Source: Lumbricus terrestris (lineage: Eukaryota > Annelida > Clitellata > Crassiclitellata > Lumbricidae). From it: a stretch of DNA of 64,000 nucleotides. Of this stretch, positions 23,501 through 30,520 are shown in pieces. Position 1 is the stretch's first letter. Every line of letters starts with the position of its first letter. The notes beneath the pieces were generated by a model, which was not told the origin of the DNA, ran no database searches, and saw only the letters and a list, made by a program, of their open reading frames with translations. The DNA lies in the NCBI GenBank assembly GCA_949752735.1, contig OX457043.1, positions 112,001 through 176,000 of the forward strand. The letters are read 5' to 3'. The position numbers and the translations under genes were made by a program.

Positions 23501-25960
23501 TTGGTAATCTGGTTGTGTTTCAATCACTTGGCTTTGGCCTACATCTCGAGCTGTGATTCCAATAAATTAAAGCAGTTAAATTATTAATCAGCTACGCGAC
23601 TGTGAAAGAGAGCGTGCGGGCCGCGGTTCGCTTCACGAAGGTGGCTTATTTAAGAGATTCAAACTCTCGGGCTAGCCCGAGGACCAAAATTAATGGCGTG
23701 GCGTCCATTCAAACGGGCGAGCGGTGTTGAAGGATCTCACCCGAACCAATTCATTGAAAAATGAAAAGGGTCGAGGCCATATACGGCCGCCAGGGCGGCT
23801 AGGCTATATAAGATCCTAGTACATTTACATATTATCAGGGGTCATTGCATAATTAAGTAACGCCGAAAATGGCCGTTTTCGACCCACCCACCCTGTAACG
23901 CGTCGTAACGTTTCCCTTGACCCACCCACCCACCCTCCCCAGCGTTACGTAACGATCGTTACGAAAACTCAGTTGAGATTTAGGTATATTATTGGCTTAG
24001 CCTATGTGCGCGGGTAATAATAATTCGTATTTTCGTAGTGAATTTAATAGAACCTATGTAGGTCTATGTGAATTGAACTTAGAAGCTATAATTTGACAGT
24101 ACGCTAGGCCTCCAGTATACAGAATGTTTTATTTATAGAAATAAATGACAGTCATGTTTGAAATGCAGTGTAAAAATTTTACACACTGCTGAAAAGTTTC
24201 ACGGACTAAATGGCTCATTAATAATTAATCAAAATGAAGATGAACTAATTATTTGCTTATAGCATGGACACTTCGATAATTATAACTAGACATAATTATT
24301 GTTTAGTTTTGTTGAGCATCAATTTTAAATGTTTGAGATTCGTGAAATATGCTTCAGAGTGGTTCTTATATAGATGTCAGGAATCCAAAGGGAATTACTA
24401 ATTAGGCCTGCCACGTTGTTCCGTTGGTAAAGCTATCACAAATCCAAACAGCGGTTTCCGGTTTGCACAAACGGGTGAATAGATATCAATATCAATATCA
24501 ATATCAATATATTTATTGATCACCAAGATACATACAATCGACAGTTGGCGTCAATGGGTAAACCCAAAGGAACATAAGGTTCCGCTAGGCAGGGTCACCC
24601 TAGACTCATCAGATGTTATAACAGTGTCAGTTTGAACTTTAAAAACTATAAATTATATGTAACATACTACAATGTGTCCTCAAACAATGCCTGAGTATGA
24701 TGTCCATTCTTAATCTTAATCATGTATGACATGCATGTATGTACGCATATGGTGTCCATTCTCAATCTATGCAACAACCAATCAACTTAATTAATATGTA
24801 TATACAGTGAATGCAAAGTAAAATCATAAATTCATAACAATGCAATGCACAAACCATATGGCATGCTACATGTAACATGCTACAAGAAGTCCTCAAACAA
24901 TGCTTGAATGCATTCTCAGTCTATAGGAATGCAACAACCAATCAACTTAATTAACATATATACAGTGAATGTAAAGTAAAATTGTAATAATGCATGCACA
25001 GAACCATGTGGCACATTCTTTACATAATCGTGGCTAAAAGGTGGATTTTAAATTTATTTTTGAACTGATGGATTGAGGGCAGATGGGTAAGTTCTTTAGG
25101 CAGGGAGTTCCAAACCAATGGTCCATGTATTCCAATACCATGCTGTCTAATGTTGGTGCGTACACTTCTTTGATGATAATTGTTTGCTGAGCGCGTATAA
25201 TGATCATGTAGCTCAGAGTTTTTGCAGAACCAGTGGTCAAAATTTACTGTGTTTTGGTTTGAGTGAATTCTGTACATAAATAGCCCCACTTGCAGCTTGT
25301 TAATACACTCAAAAGGTAAAATTTTCAATTTTAGGAATAGAGGATGAGTGTTGGTTCTATAGGGTACATTACAGATGATTCGCAAAACTCGTTTCTGCAA
25401 TGTTATCAGAGAGTTCAAGCGAGTACGGTATGTAGAAGCCCAAATGAGATTACAATAAGACATGTAAGGATATATTAGAGAATAATATAGGTTTACAAGT
25501 ATATATTGTGGCAGTAGATAATGTTGACCTGGCATGTAACTGGTGTCTGCTGCCGTATGATGGCCCGTATCTTCTTCAGATAGATCTATATAAACCTACT
25601 TCGAAGTTTAAACTTTGATCCCATCAAGTGTGAAGTGTCGTTCGATGGAAATTTAATATTCATTGATAAAAAAATTCATGGCGTTACGTAGCTACCCCCA
25701 CCCACCCACGTAACGTTTCGTAACGTTTTCAATGACCCCACCCACCCACCCTCGAGCGTTACGTAATTATGCAATGACCCTCATGATTCTGTCTTATTTT
25801 TGTATGCATGCATGCTCTGATCGCTGCGTGTTTTTTGTTCTGTTAGCTGACAGCTGATCTGCTTCAACTGCTATCGACAGATGCGTGTGAGGAAATCCAG
25901 ATGGTGGGACTTGAACTTCGAGCGATGTTCGGACGACATGTGGGAGTCAGCGAGCAGTGA
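11350..25960 (+). CDS. HSF2BP: HSF2BP/MEILB2 orthologue, eight exons, 5' end missing
   Basis: In vertebrates this meiotic protein binds BRCA2 and helps load recombinases at double-strand breaks. It has an N-terminal coiled coil and a C-terminal armadillo-like domain. Exons: 11350-11503, 11930-12033, 15199-15315, 16841-17015, 17594-17717, 19148-19251, 19838-19950 and 25847-25960. They join in frame over 1005 bp to TGA. Diagnostic matches to the human protein are SKKDLWRL-RDVLPQ, HQLLQQSEYCANMGAA with TLLWRVS, EFVLALLGITT, FGRDFLL with TILQLL and GKCTKLK, MTVYNISIN, and EMRLNCLRLIQSLL. An Ala/acidic stretch in exon 4 appears extra. About 15 residues expected between exons 2 and 3 are not found. 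No start codon exon was identified upstream of 11350. The next gene, ALKBH1, is on the opposite strand, tail to tail. Confidence 0.92.
11930..12033 (+). CDS. HSF2BP: HSF2BP exon, coiled-coil segment
   Basis: The acceptor is TCGTTGTCTAACTTAG, with a good pyrimidine tract. It encodes LAFCQQQLNLFSDD then DHWKTRCEVAVADLEKQQE and ends in phase 0 at GAG/GTCAGA. The heptad-like composition fits the human coiled-coil region. Confidence 0.82.
12572..15167. mobile_element. 2.6-kb near-perfect palindromic element in HSF2BP intron
   Basis: Two arms of about 1.28 kb are reverse complements, with the axis near 13870. The same 76-residue frame appears at 13068 (+) and 14432 (-). The 111-residue frames at 13240 (+) and 14155 (-) differ by one residue. 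Ends GGGTCATTCC...GGAATGACCC are inverted and flanked by AATG at 12568-12571 and 15168-15171. Each arm also holds a tandem duplication of about 150 bp near the axis. A fragment with the same GTTGATTTGACATGGAATGA end lies at about 55316-55831. There is no transposase. It ends 31 bp before the next HSF2BP exon. Confidence 0.88.
15199..15315 (+). CDS. HSF2BP: HSF2BP exon after the palindrome
   Basis: It encodes VSHQLLQQSEYCANMGAA and TLLWRVSRQQDSIESILSG, among the best matches to the human protein. The donor is GGG/GTATTC. The acceptor CGTGAG at 15193-15198 has no pyrimidine tract because transposon sequence ends at 15167. The frame is also open upstream to 15115, so the true start is uncertain. 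Confidence 0.82.
15712..15905 (+). repeat. tRNA-derived SINE
   Basis: Starts GGGCACAGTGGTGTAG and holds a polymerase III B box GGTTCGAATCC at 15764-15774. A tail with CACTGTAATCGACAGTGCTTC follows. Inverted relatives are at 33585-33790 and 52728-52935. The head does not fold as a functional tRNA, so it is annotated as a SINE. Confidence 0.75.
16643..16725. repeat. Short CT/GA-rich inverted repeat
   Basis: CTCTGTCTGTTTGTCTCTATG is answered about 45 bp later by GAGAGACAGAGACACAGACA, forming a potential stem in the intron. It is probably simple-sequence in origin. Confidence 0.5.
16841..17015 (+). CDS. HSF2BP: HSF2BP exon with Ala/acidic insertion
   Basis: The acceptor is TTTGTCTTTGAGCAG and the donor GTAAGT. 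It encodes SQVTEFLSMVISTIESYA, then a low-complexity AVAAAA-like and DDQQD segment, then EFVLALLGITT. The last part matches the conserved human core; the middle is poorly conserved and longer than in human. Confidence 0.9.
17594..17717 (+). CDS. HSF2BP: HSF2BP exon, armadillo-domain segment
   Basis: The acceptor is TTGCTATATAG. With the carried base it encodes NIAASSFGRDFLLRNEEG, then DTFATILQLLPVGKCTKLK. Ending before GTCAGT at 17718 leaves two bases, which the next exon completes. Confidence 0.9.
17818..17925. other. GC-rich island in intron
   Basis: Contrasts with the AT-rich surroundings. It contains two CGGCGGCGCGCC-type blocks arranged partly as an inverted repeat (GGCGGCGCGCCGGCC and GGTCGGCGGCGCGCC). 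It could be a MITE core or a structured element. The 73-residue frame across it is not supported as coding. Confidence 0.5.
18727..19012 (-). repeat. SINE-like repeat with B box
   Basis: On the minus strand the sequence has GGTAGACCGGTAACGGGT and then GCGGGTTCGACTCC (18945-18958), an A-box/B-box layout of tRNA-derived SINEs. The EVAGSTPG-type translation is a common by-product of such repeats. Confidence 0.6.
19148..19251 (+). CDS. HSF2BP: HSF2BP exon, armadillo-domain segment
   Basis: The acceptor is GATGCTCTAG. With two carried bases it encodes TLLLMTVYNISINQSGWKRL and then SKSGFITLLVFLVK, matching the human VLMLMSLYNVSIN segment. The donor is AAAG/GTCTCT, one base carried over. It is too short to stand out as an open frame. 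Confidence 0.9.
19462..19640 (+). repeat. tRNA-derived SINE
   Basis: AGGCGCAGTGGTTTTGCC at the head and a B box GGTTCGAATCT at 19538-19548 are followed by a C-run and a GAAGACAAAAGGAAATC tail. It lies in the HSF2BP intron in sense orientation. Confidence 0.65.
19838..19950 (+). CDS. HSF2BP: HSF2BP exon, armadillo-domain segment
   Basis: The acceptor is GATGATGTGCAG and the donor GTGAGA. It encodes EERDVEMRLNCLRLIQSLL, then a Thr/Leu-rich stretch ending HEAREVV-like, matching the human AEVCLHVLRLVQSVV region. Ends in phase 0. Confidence 0.92.
19985..20330. repeat. Dispersed repeat of unknown type
   Basis: Starts with an AT-rich TATAATTCTATATTATAAG hairpin. It includes CAACAATCCGGTTGGCA near 20228, whose complement occurs at about 3883-3900. 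This shared word shows it is repetitive, but I cannot place the family. The AT-rich start followed by TCTGAAAG resembles a Helitron 5' end only loosely. Confidence 0.4.
20932..21387 (+). other. Unidentified 151-codon frame in HSF2BP intron
   Basis: A true ATG at 20932 opens a 151-residue frame to TAA, downstream of an AT palindrome (about 20880-20930). The protein is Leu/Ser-rich with no motif, signal or repeat I recognise. It lies sense to HSF2BP inside the last intron. It may be chance or a worn transposon frame. No function is assigned. Confidence 0.25.
22330..22500. repeat. Degenerate repeat related to 36895-37620
   Basis: Two units with TGCAGTGTGGAAACTTC and TGCAATGTGAAAATTC, next to TTTTGCTAAAAT-like text. 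They are complementary to the CACTGYAATGG units in ALKBH1 intron 1. Confidence 0.5.
22862..23420 (-). pseudogene. LINE remnant, C-terminus and 3' tail
   Basis: Minus-strand translation gives SNRAISNSAPRLWNDLPAEF, then FHSKLKTLLFKNSYP, the conserved C-terminal end of L2/CR1-like reverse transcriptases. The 3' tail is a (GATTAC)n repeat near 22862-22882, after a CTGGCGCTTTAGAAATTAG-like end. It is 5' truncated. Confidence 0.8.
23590..23720. repeat. Dispersed repeat, second copy (inverted to 2845-3115)
   Basis: Shares GAAAGAGAGCGTGCGG, GGTTCGCTTC-CGAAGGTGGC, CGGGCTAGC and ATGGCGTGGCG words with the complement of the copy near 2845-3115, but lacks the 143-bp MITE there. Confidence 0.65.
23838..25780. 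mobile_element. GGGGTCATTGC-ended DNA element, copy 1, carrying a LINE
   Basis: The ends GGGGTCATTGCATAATT and AATTATGCAATGACCC are inverted repeats. They continue inward as GTAACG and CCCACCCACC blocks. TCA flanks both sides (23835-23837 and 25781-25783), suggesting a 3-bp duplication. Without the nested LINE it is about 908 bp, close to the 872-bp copy at 56111-56982. No transposase is seen. It stops 66 bp before the last HSF2BP exon. Confidence 0.75.
24486..25514 (-). pseudogene. 5'-truncated LINE, reverse transcriptase C-terminus
   Basis: The minus-strand frame at 25020-25535 reads LIYPYMSYCNLIWASTYRTR, then TLQKRVLRIICNVPYR and HGPLVWNSLPKEL, a CR1/L2-like C-terminus that is still open. 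The 3' tail is a TTGATA hexamer array (24486-24513 on this strand). TAGATA at 24480-24485 and 25515-25520 flanks it. The other copy of the host element (56111-56982) lacks it. Confidence 0.85.
25847..25960 (+). CDS. HSF2BP: HSF2BP last exon
   Basis: The acceptor is TTTTTTGTTCTGTTAG. It encodes LTADLLQLLSTDACEEIQMV and then GLELRAMFGRHVG, ending in TGA at 25958-25960. It matches the human PLQRILAM...AAQELLEDL end in pattern and length. No AATAAA was seen close downstream. Confidence 0.9.
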   Translation: MTADLLQLLSTDACEEIQMVGLELRAMFGRHVGVSEQ

Positions 25961-25999
25961 CTCCAATCTTCTTTCACTGTTGCCTATTGATTTGCACCA

Positions 26000-26690
26000 T
26001 TAATTACTTGACTGAGTTATAGTTAAAACAGATATTATAATATTCCGTTTTGACTTTATAATCATCTGTGGTCGTAGACGCAGGGAATTTTGGTTATTTT
26101 GCTTCTCGTTGTATTCGACCCCTTTGTTGCCATTTGCATTAGAAACAGTTGCCCACTCCTTAGCACGAGTGTTAAAGGCGCCTCATAAATGATGAGATCA
26201 CTGGTTAGGAAGTGAGGGTGACGTTTGATCGATAATGGAGTCTACAGGTCGAATGTTGCAGAATATGATGCGGTACAGCTCCTACATCACCGTTAAACTG
26301 ACGAACTTACACTTGAGCTAATCATTTATCATTTTGGCCTCTGGCGTTCCGATCATTGGTCCTTATGTCAAACGTCAGCAAAGCTATTGGGAAGGAATTC
26401 GTGATTCAAATTTCAGTGCTAGCGTAAAAGGACACCTAAACAAAGAAGTTGTCATTTTTCACTTGCTGTGTTCTGCACCACTTGTCCATGCTGCTCCTCT
26501 TACTCTTGCTCCTTGTACAATGTACTTTTCTTCCTCCTCCTGTTCTTTATCATGCCTGGCAATAAGGTTCTCTGTCTTGGCTAATGAACGTGACTGATTT
26601 TGCATAAGAAAGAAGCCAGTTGTTGACTACTGGCACCAAACTTGCATCAGCTGAACATTGTATTGTATATGAGAATTTATAACGCATCTC
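26000..26690. other. No gene or clear repeat seen
   Basis: Sequence after the HSF2BP stop; it should include its 3' UTR. The 87-residue frame at 26334 has no recognisable domain. Confidence 0.4.
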
Positions 26691-26699
26691 TTGCAGTAC

Positions 26700-26990
26700 T
26701 AGCTAGGCAGATCAGAGGCGCTCTCAGCGCGATAGCCCCGACCCCCGAGGAAATAAGAAAGACTTCAAGCAGCGAAGGGCCGAGGATGACACCCCGAATA
26801 AGATCTTACTACCGATAGAGGGATGGAGTTCATTCCACATAGAAGGGCCCATAATGGCAAAGGCGTGGTGTTGGGTCATGGAGGCCCTTGCCCAGGAATT
26901 AAAAGATCAAGTTGATAAGCAGACCGGAGAGGGTGGGAACACTGGGAAGAGACTAGTGAGGGTTTGTGCATCAAGTTACAAAGGTATTTA
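26700..26990 (-). pseudogene. LINE remnant, C-terminal piece
   Basis: Minus-strand translation gives MTQHHAFAIMGPSMWNELHP, then FGVSSSALRCLKSFLF, a non-LTR reverse-transcriptase C-terminus. The same family appears in sense orientation at 39840-40110 (MTQHRAFAL). Confidence 0.7.
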
Positions 26991-27494
26991 GGAGCTCGTC
27001 ACTTTCGAGTTCTTGAGACTAAGCACAGTACCTACCACAGGCAACAGGAAGCCATTTAGAACATGAGTCATGCAGGCAGAAATGTGGAAATAGCGAGCGA
27101 GATGAGCAATTATTGAGCAATGAGCCTAGATGCCGAGTTCATAACCTACTGAAGCGTACCTTGGGAAGCCCAGCATGTAGTCAATTGCAATAATTGATCG
27201 ACAGCAGATAAAACCAGGGACAGTGGTTGTAAAAACAGAAGAAGAAACTGATCTTCTGATGATTCTTAGGTGCCTCAGGCAGGTCCACATTAAGGCTAGT
27301 GCGGGCCCGGGTGCTGTGGTAACTTTGCGGGCCCTCCTCTCAGTCTTCTGTCAGCCACTGGTCTACCATGGCAAAGTTCTCTTGATACGCAAGGAAAAGT
27401 TTCCTACACTAGTAGATATAAGTATACAATACCTGACAGAAGTAACGAACGACTATAGATTCTTCAATTGTTATTTATATTTATAAGCCCTATA

Positions 27495-27660
27495 TGCTTA
27501 TAATTTTATGATCCTTCCAGTTGATTTTCTTCATTGTTCCCCACGTCCACATTTTGAAGACCTCCAGTCTTCTTATGATTATATTGCTTGCTCTCATGGT
27601 TAATGTCTCACATCCAAACAACACCACGTGCACTCCATGTCAATGTTTTATCATCCGTTT
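27495..27660 (-). pseudogene. LINE remnant (GCET-type C-terminus)
   Basis: On the minus strand the text HVVLFGCETLTMRASN and IIRRLEVFKMWTWGTMKKI matches the GCETW...FEMWCWRRM signature of RTE/craniate-type non-LTR elements. Only about 55 codons survive. Confidence 0.65.
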
Positions 27661-28253
27661 CTCTGGACTCCTGTTTCCTCCTCTCTTTTCAGTTTATCGT
27701 AATTCTTAGATTTAAATTTGTAAGTTCCTTTTTCCTATTTTCAGGTCTAATAAAATATAGCATCATATTTCTTTTGCAGACTCCAATAATATCCTGGCAA
27801 ACCGCTCTTTAGAGCGTCCTGATCTTCTTGCAACAATTATCTAGGTCTAAGAATTATCAGAGAAGAGTAGGCCTGATGTACACAGTGAAAGAGACTGAGA
27901 CAAAGGAAGTGGGTAGGATACAGGCTGAAGGCAGATTCACTGCGAAGAACGGTCATGAAGAAAAAATGAAGGGAAGCGAACAAGAGGACCACGACAGCTT
28001 ATGCTGGGTTGGATAATAACATATGGATAGGCCTATGGAAAGTTTGAGGAAGAGGCATTGGACATTTCAGCCAGCCTCGGAGACAGAAAACTAGAGAATA
28101 AGATGATAAGATATAATAGGCTTAAGAAATTAAGAGTTATCCAATAACAATTCTTCTAACGTTATTTCTCTTATTACTTTAAAAAAGCCAGTCAAAATGA
28201 TTGACCCGCATCGCCTAATTTAAGATAGCCCATCACTGTTGTTACTTCCCAAA

Positions 28254-28458
28254 CAGGGCCGGATTAAGGCATGTTCAGCATGTTCGACCGAACAGGGGCC
28301 CCCACACTTTAGGGCCCCACACATGCGGGAAAAAATTTCAATTTTTTTTTGATTTTTTGCAAAATTCAACCAAACGACTAAAAAAAGTGATCAAAATTTT
28401 TGGCCGAAAATCCGCAAAAATTTTCAAACAGGGCCCCACATTTCGTAATCCAGCCCTG
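28254..28458. mobile_element. hAT MITE with 8-bp target duplication
   Basis: CAGGGCCGGATTAAGG and CGTAATCCAGCCCTG are the inverted ends. TTCCCAAA lies at 28246-28253 and 28459-28466. Internally it carries the GACTAAAAAAAGTGATCA phrase also found in other hAT MITEs of the window. Confidence 0.9.
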
Positions 28459-29218
28459 TTCCCAAAGATAAATTTACAATAACAATAAGTTCCTGCGATT
28501 TCAACCAATTCATAAGCTGGAACTGATAAATCGGATATGTGTGGGAGAACTTTGCCAAAATTTCATCGACGATAACTTTCAATATTGTAACAGTATTCTT
28601 GCTAAGAAGTTTCATCATTTCCGAAAATGCGGGCCCCTAAAGCTGCGGGCCCGGGTGCTGCAGCACCCTTAGCACCTACCTTAATGCGGGCCTGGCCTCA
28701 GGTGATAATAAGATGACCGTGTCAACTGCAATGGGTGTTCAGTTAACGACAGTGTGCTATGATGGACATATTGGTATATAATAGTTGTTTAATTATTCAT
28801 CTACAGTTGTAGAAGACAGACTTTTGAATGATCCAGCCAAATGACAATAGTCCAACACAATTTTTATCAATTAATCTATTGATTAATCATTAAACTCTGC
28901 AGCCCTAATTTAATACTAGTAGTATTTAAAACTCTTCCCATCACTAAATGCAGCAGAGGCAGATGTCATCTTCTGACCAATCAACTCAAAACGCTTTTCA
29001 TCACTAATCTGGCAATTCATGAATCCATCAATCGCGGTAATATGAGATATTTGTATAGCCAAAGCACTCACTCAAGCAACCAGCGCAGGAAAGATTTATG
29101 CTCTAATAATTTCTCAGTACGGTAAAATTGTGTTAGCTTTGTGGCAAGGCAATAATCAGGACAAAGGCTTTTTTACCAGGGTATTTTTATATCATCAACA
29201 GTCAGCAACATACACCAA

Positions 29219-29305
29219 GTTCCGAATGGTCAGTGTGTCCACTGAGAGTGGATCCGAGCAGTTAAAAGTTGACAATGGCTGCCTCTGGTGAATAGCACGG
29301 ATGGC
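29219..29305 (-). pseudogene. Stray fragment of ALKBH1 exon 5
   Basis: Almost identical for about 87 bp to 31208-31294 inside ALKBH1 exon 5, including the stretch for the iron-binding HTD motif. A CGA-to-TGA change is among the few differences. It has no splice sites of its own and lies about 620 bp past the ALKBH1 stop. Confidence 0.85.
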
Positions 29306-29597
29306 CAAGCTGTAGCATTGCCACTGCTGATAACTAAAAACCACAATTCAAGGCAAGTGACGTTCTTGCAGGGTGCTCTATAAATGGCCAACATACTTCT
29401 TCTTCTTCATGAATACATACATGTATACATAAACGCATACAGTCATAAAGCTAGGCACCCAGGAAATACAAGCAACCAACAGTCTAGCAGACGTTCAGTT
29501 AGAATAACTGCATCATTATCTTGATCCTAATGCTAACGTTTTGTTTTAAGTTCCGAAAAAAGCATTTCACCAACCAGCAAGAAATCTTCCACAGCAT

Positions 29598-29885
29598 CAT
29601 GGGCGGAGACCTAGGGGGGGACAGGGGGACGGTCCCCCCCAATGAAAGTGTTGGGGGGACGGCCCATGCATTTGTTCCCCCCAATCTTTGAGCGCCAAGA
29701 CTTTTTTGGCGGCGAAAATAGGAAATTTTGTCGAGATTTGGCCCGGACTAAAAAAAAAAAAAAGTCATCAACTTTTTGACAGCGAAAATAACTTTTTTTG
29801 GCGAGATTTCGCCGGCCGTCAGAAATTTTTCTGAAAATCTCGTCTTTCCATCCCCCCCAATTCTCGGCCCAGGTCTCCGCCTATG
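29598..29885. mobile_element. hAT MITE (CAT-GGCGGAGACC family) in ALKBH1 3' flank
   Basis: Ends CATGGGCGGAGACC and GGTCTCCGCCTATG; CACAGCAT lies at 29590-29597 and 29886-29893. The body has G/C runs and AAAAAAGTCATCA phrases. It begins 40 bp beyond the ALKBH1 stop codon, so it probably lies in the 3' UTR or replaces it. Confidence 0.88.
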
Positions 29886-29925
29886 CACAGCATAAAACTC
29901 TAAGCAATGCATTGAGTGGCATGGT

Positions 29926-30520
29926 TCAGAGACAAAGAAGAGGAAGAGAGGAGGACGAAGACGAGGAAGTAGCAAAGACCTGTCGAACATTGATGTTGAT
30001 TCTGGCCGCCTTCAGATAGTCAGTCACCAATTCGTCTATAAGCCGTGAATCGTCACAGAAGTCTTTCTCTACAGAACCCCCTATCTCTTCTCCTTCTTCC
30101 TCGTCTCCTCTTGTGCTTTTTACGCAAAGACTGTTGCAATGTCTTTTTCTGCTTGACCTCGGATCATCGGAAGAGGACAGAGATGCGCTATCACTTGGTC
30201 GCTCAGGCAGATCAGAGTTCATTGTACGCAGTGATATGGCATCTGTCTCAACAGAGGATGCTGAAGCAGAGGAAGAGTCACTGGGTGATGAGGCAGCCTT
30301 GTTCAGCTGAGCAGCACCTGGTTCCAGCTGATGAGGTGGAGGATGGCAGCATGAAACATCTGAATTATGCCAGGAGTCGGACATGATCCGAGCCACTCCG
30401 TGATAGTTCAGTCGTCCTGGACCAAACATGGCGACCACATCACCCGAACGAATGTAAATCGGAATTGGCTTTGTATGCTTCGAAGTGCCACCTAGGAGGA
30501 ATATGGCAGTGCAGCCAAAA
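29926..30520 (-). CDS. ALKBH1: ALKBH1 exon 6 (terminal)
   Basis: The acceptor is CCTTTGTTTTAG. It encodes the second half of the jelly roll (FGCTAIFLLGG, GPGRLNYHGVARI with metal ligand H261), a long Ser-rich insertion, then LVTDYLKAARININVRQVF and a poly-Ser tail ending TGA at 29928-29926. Confidence 0.95.

Noticed and set aside
30045..30386. Plus-strand frames at 30045 and 30113
   Set aside because: Antisense shadows of the Ser-rich last exon of ALKBH1.
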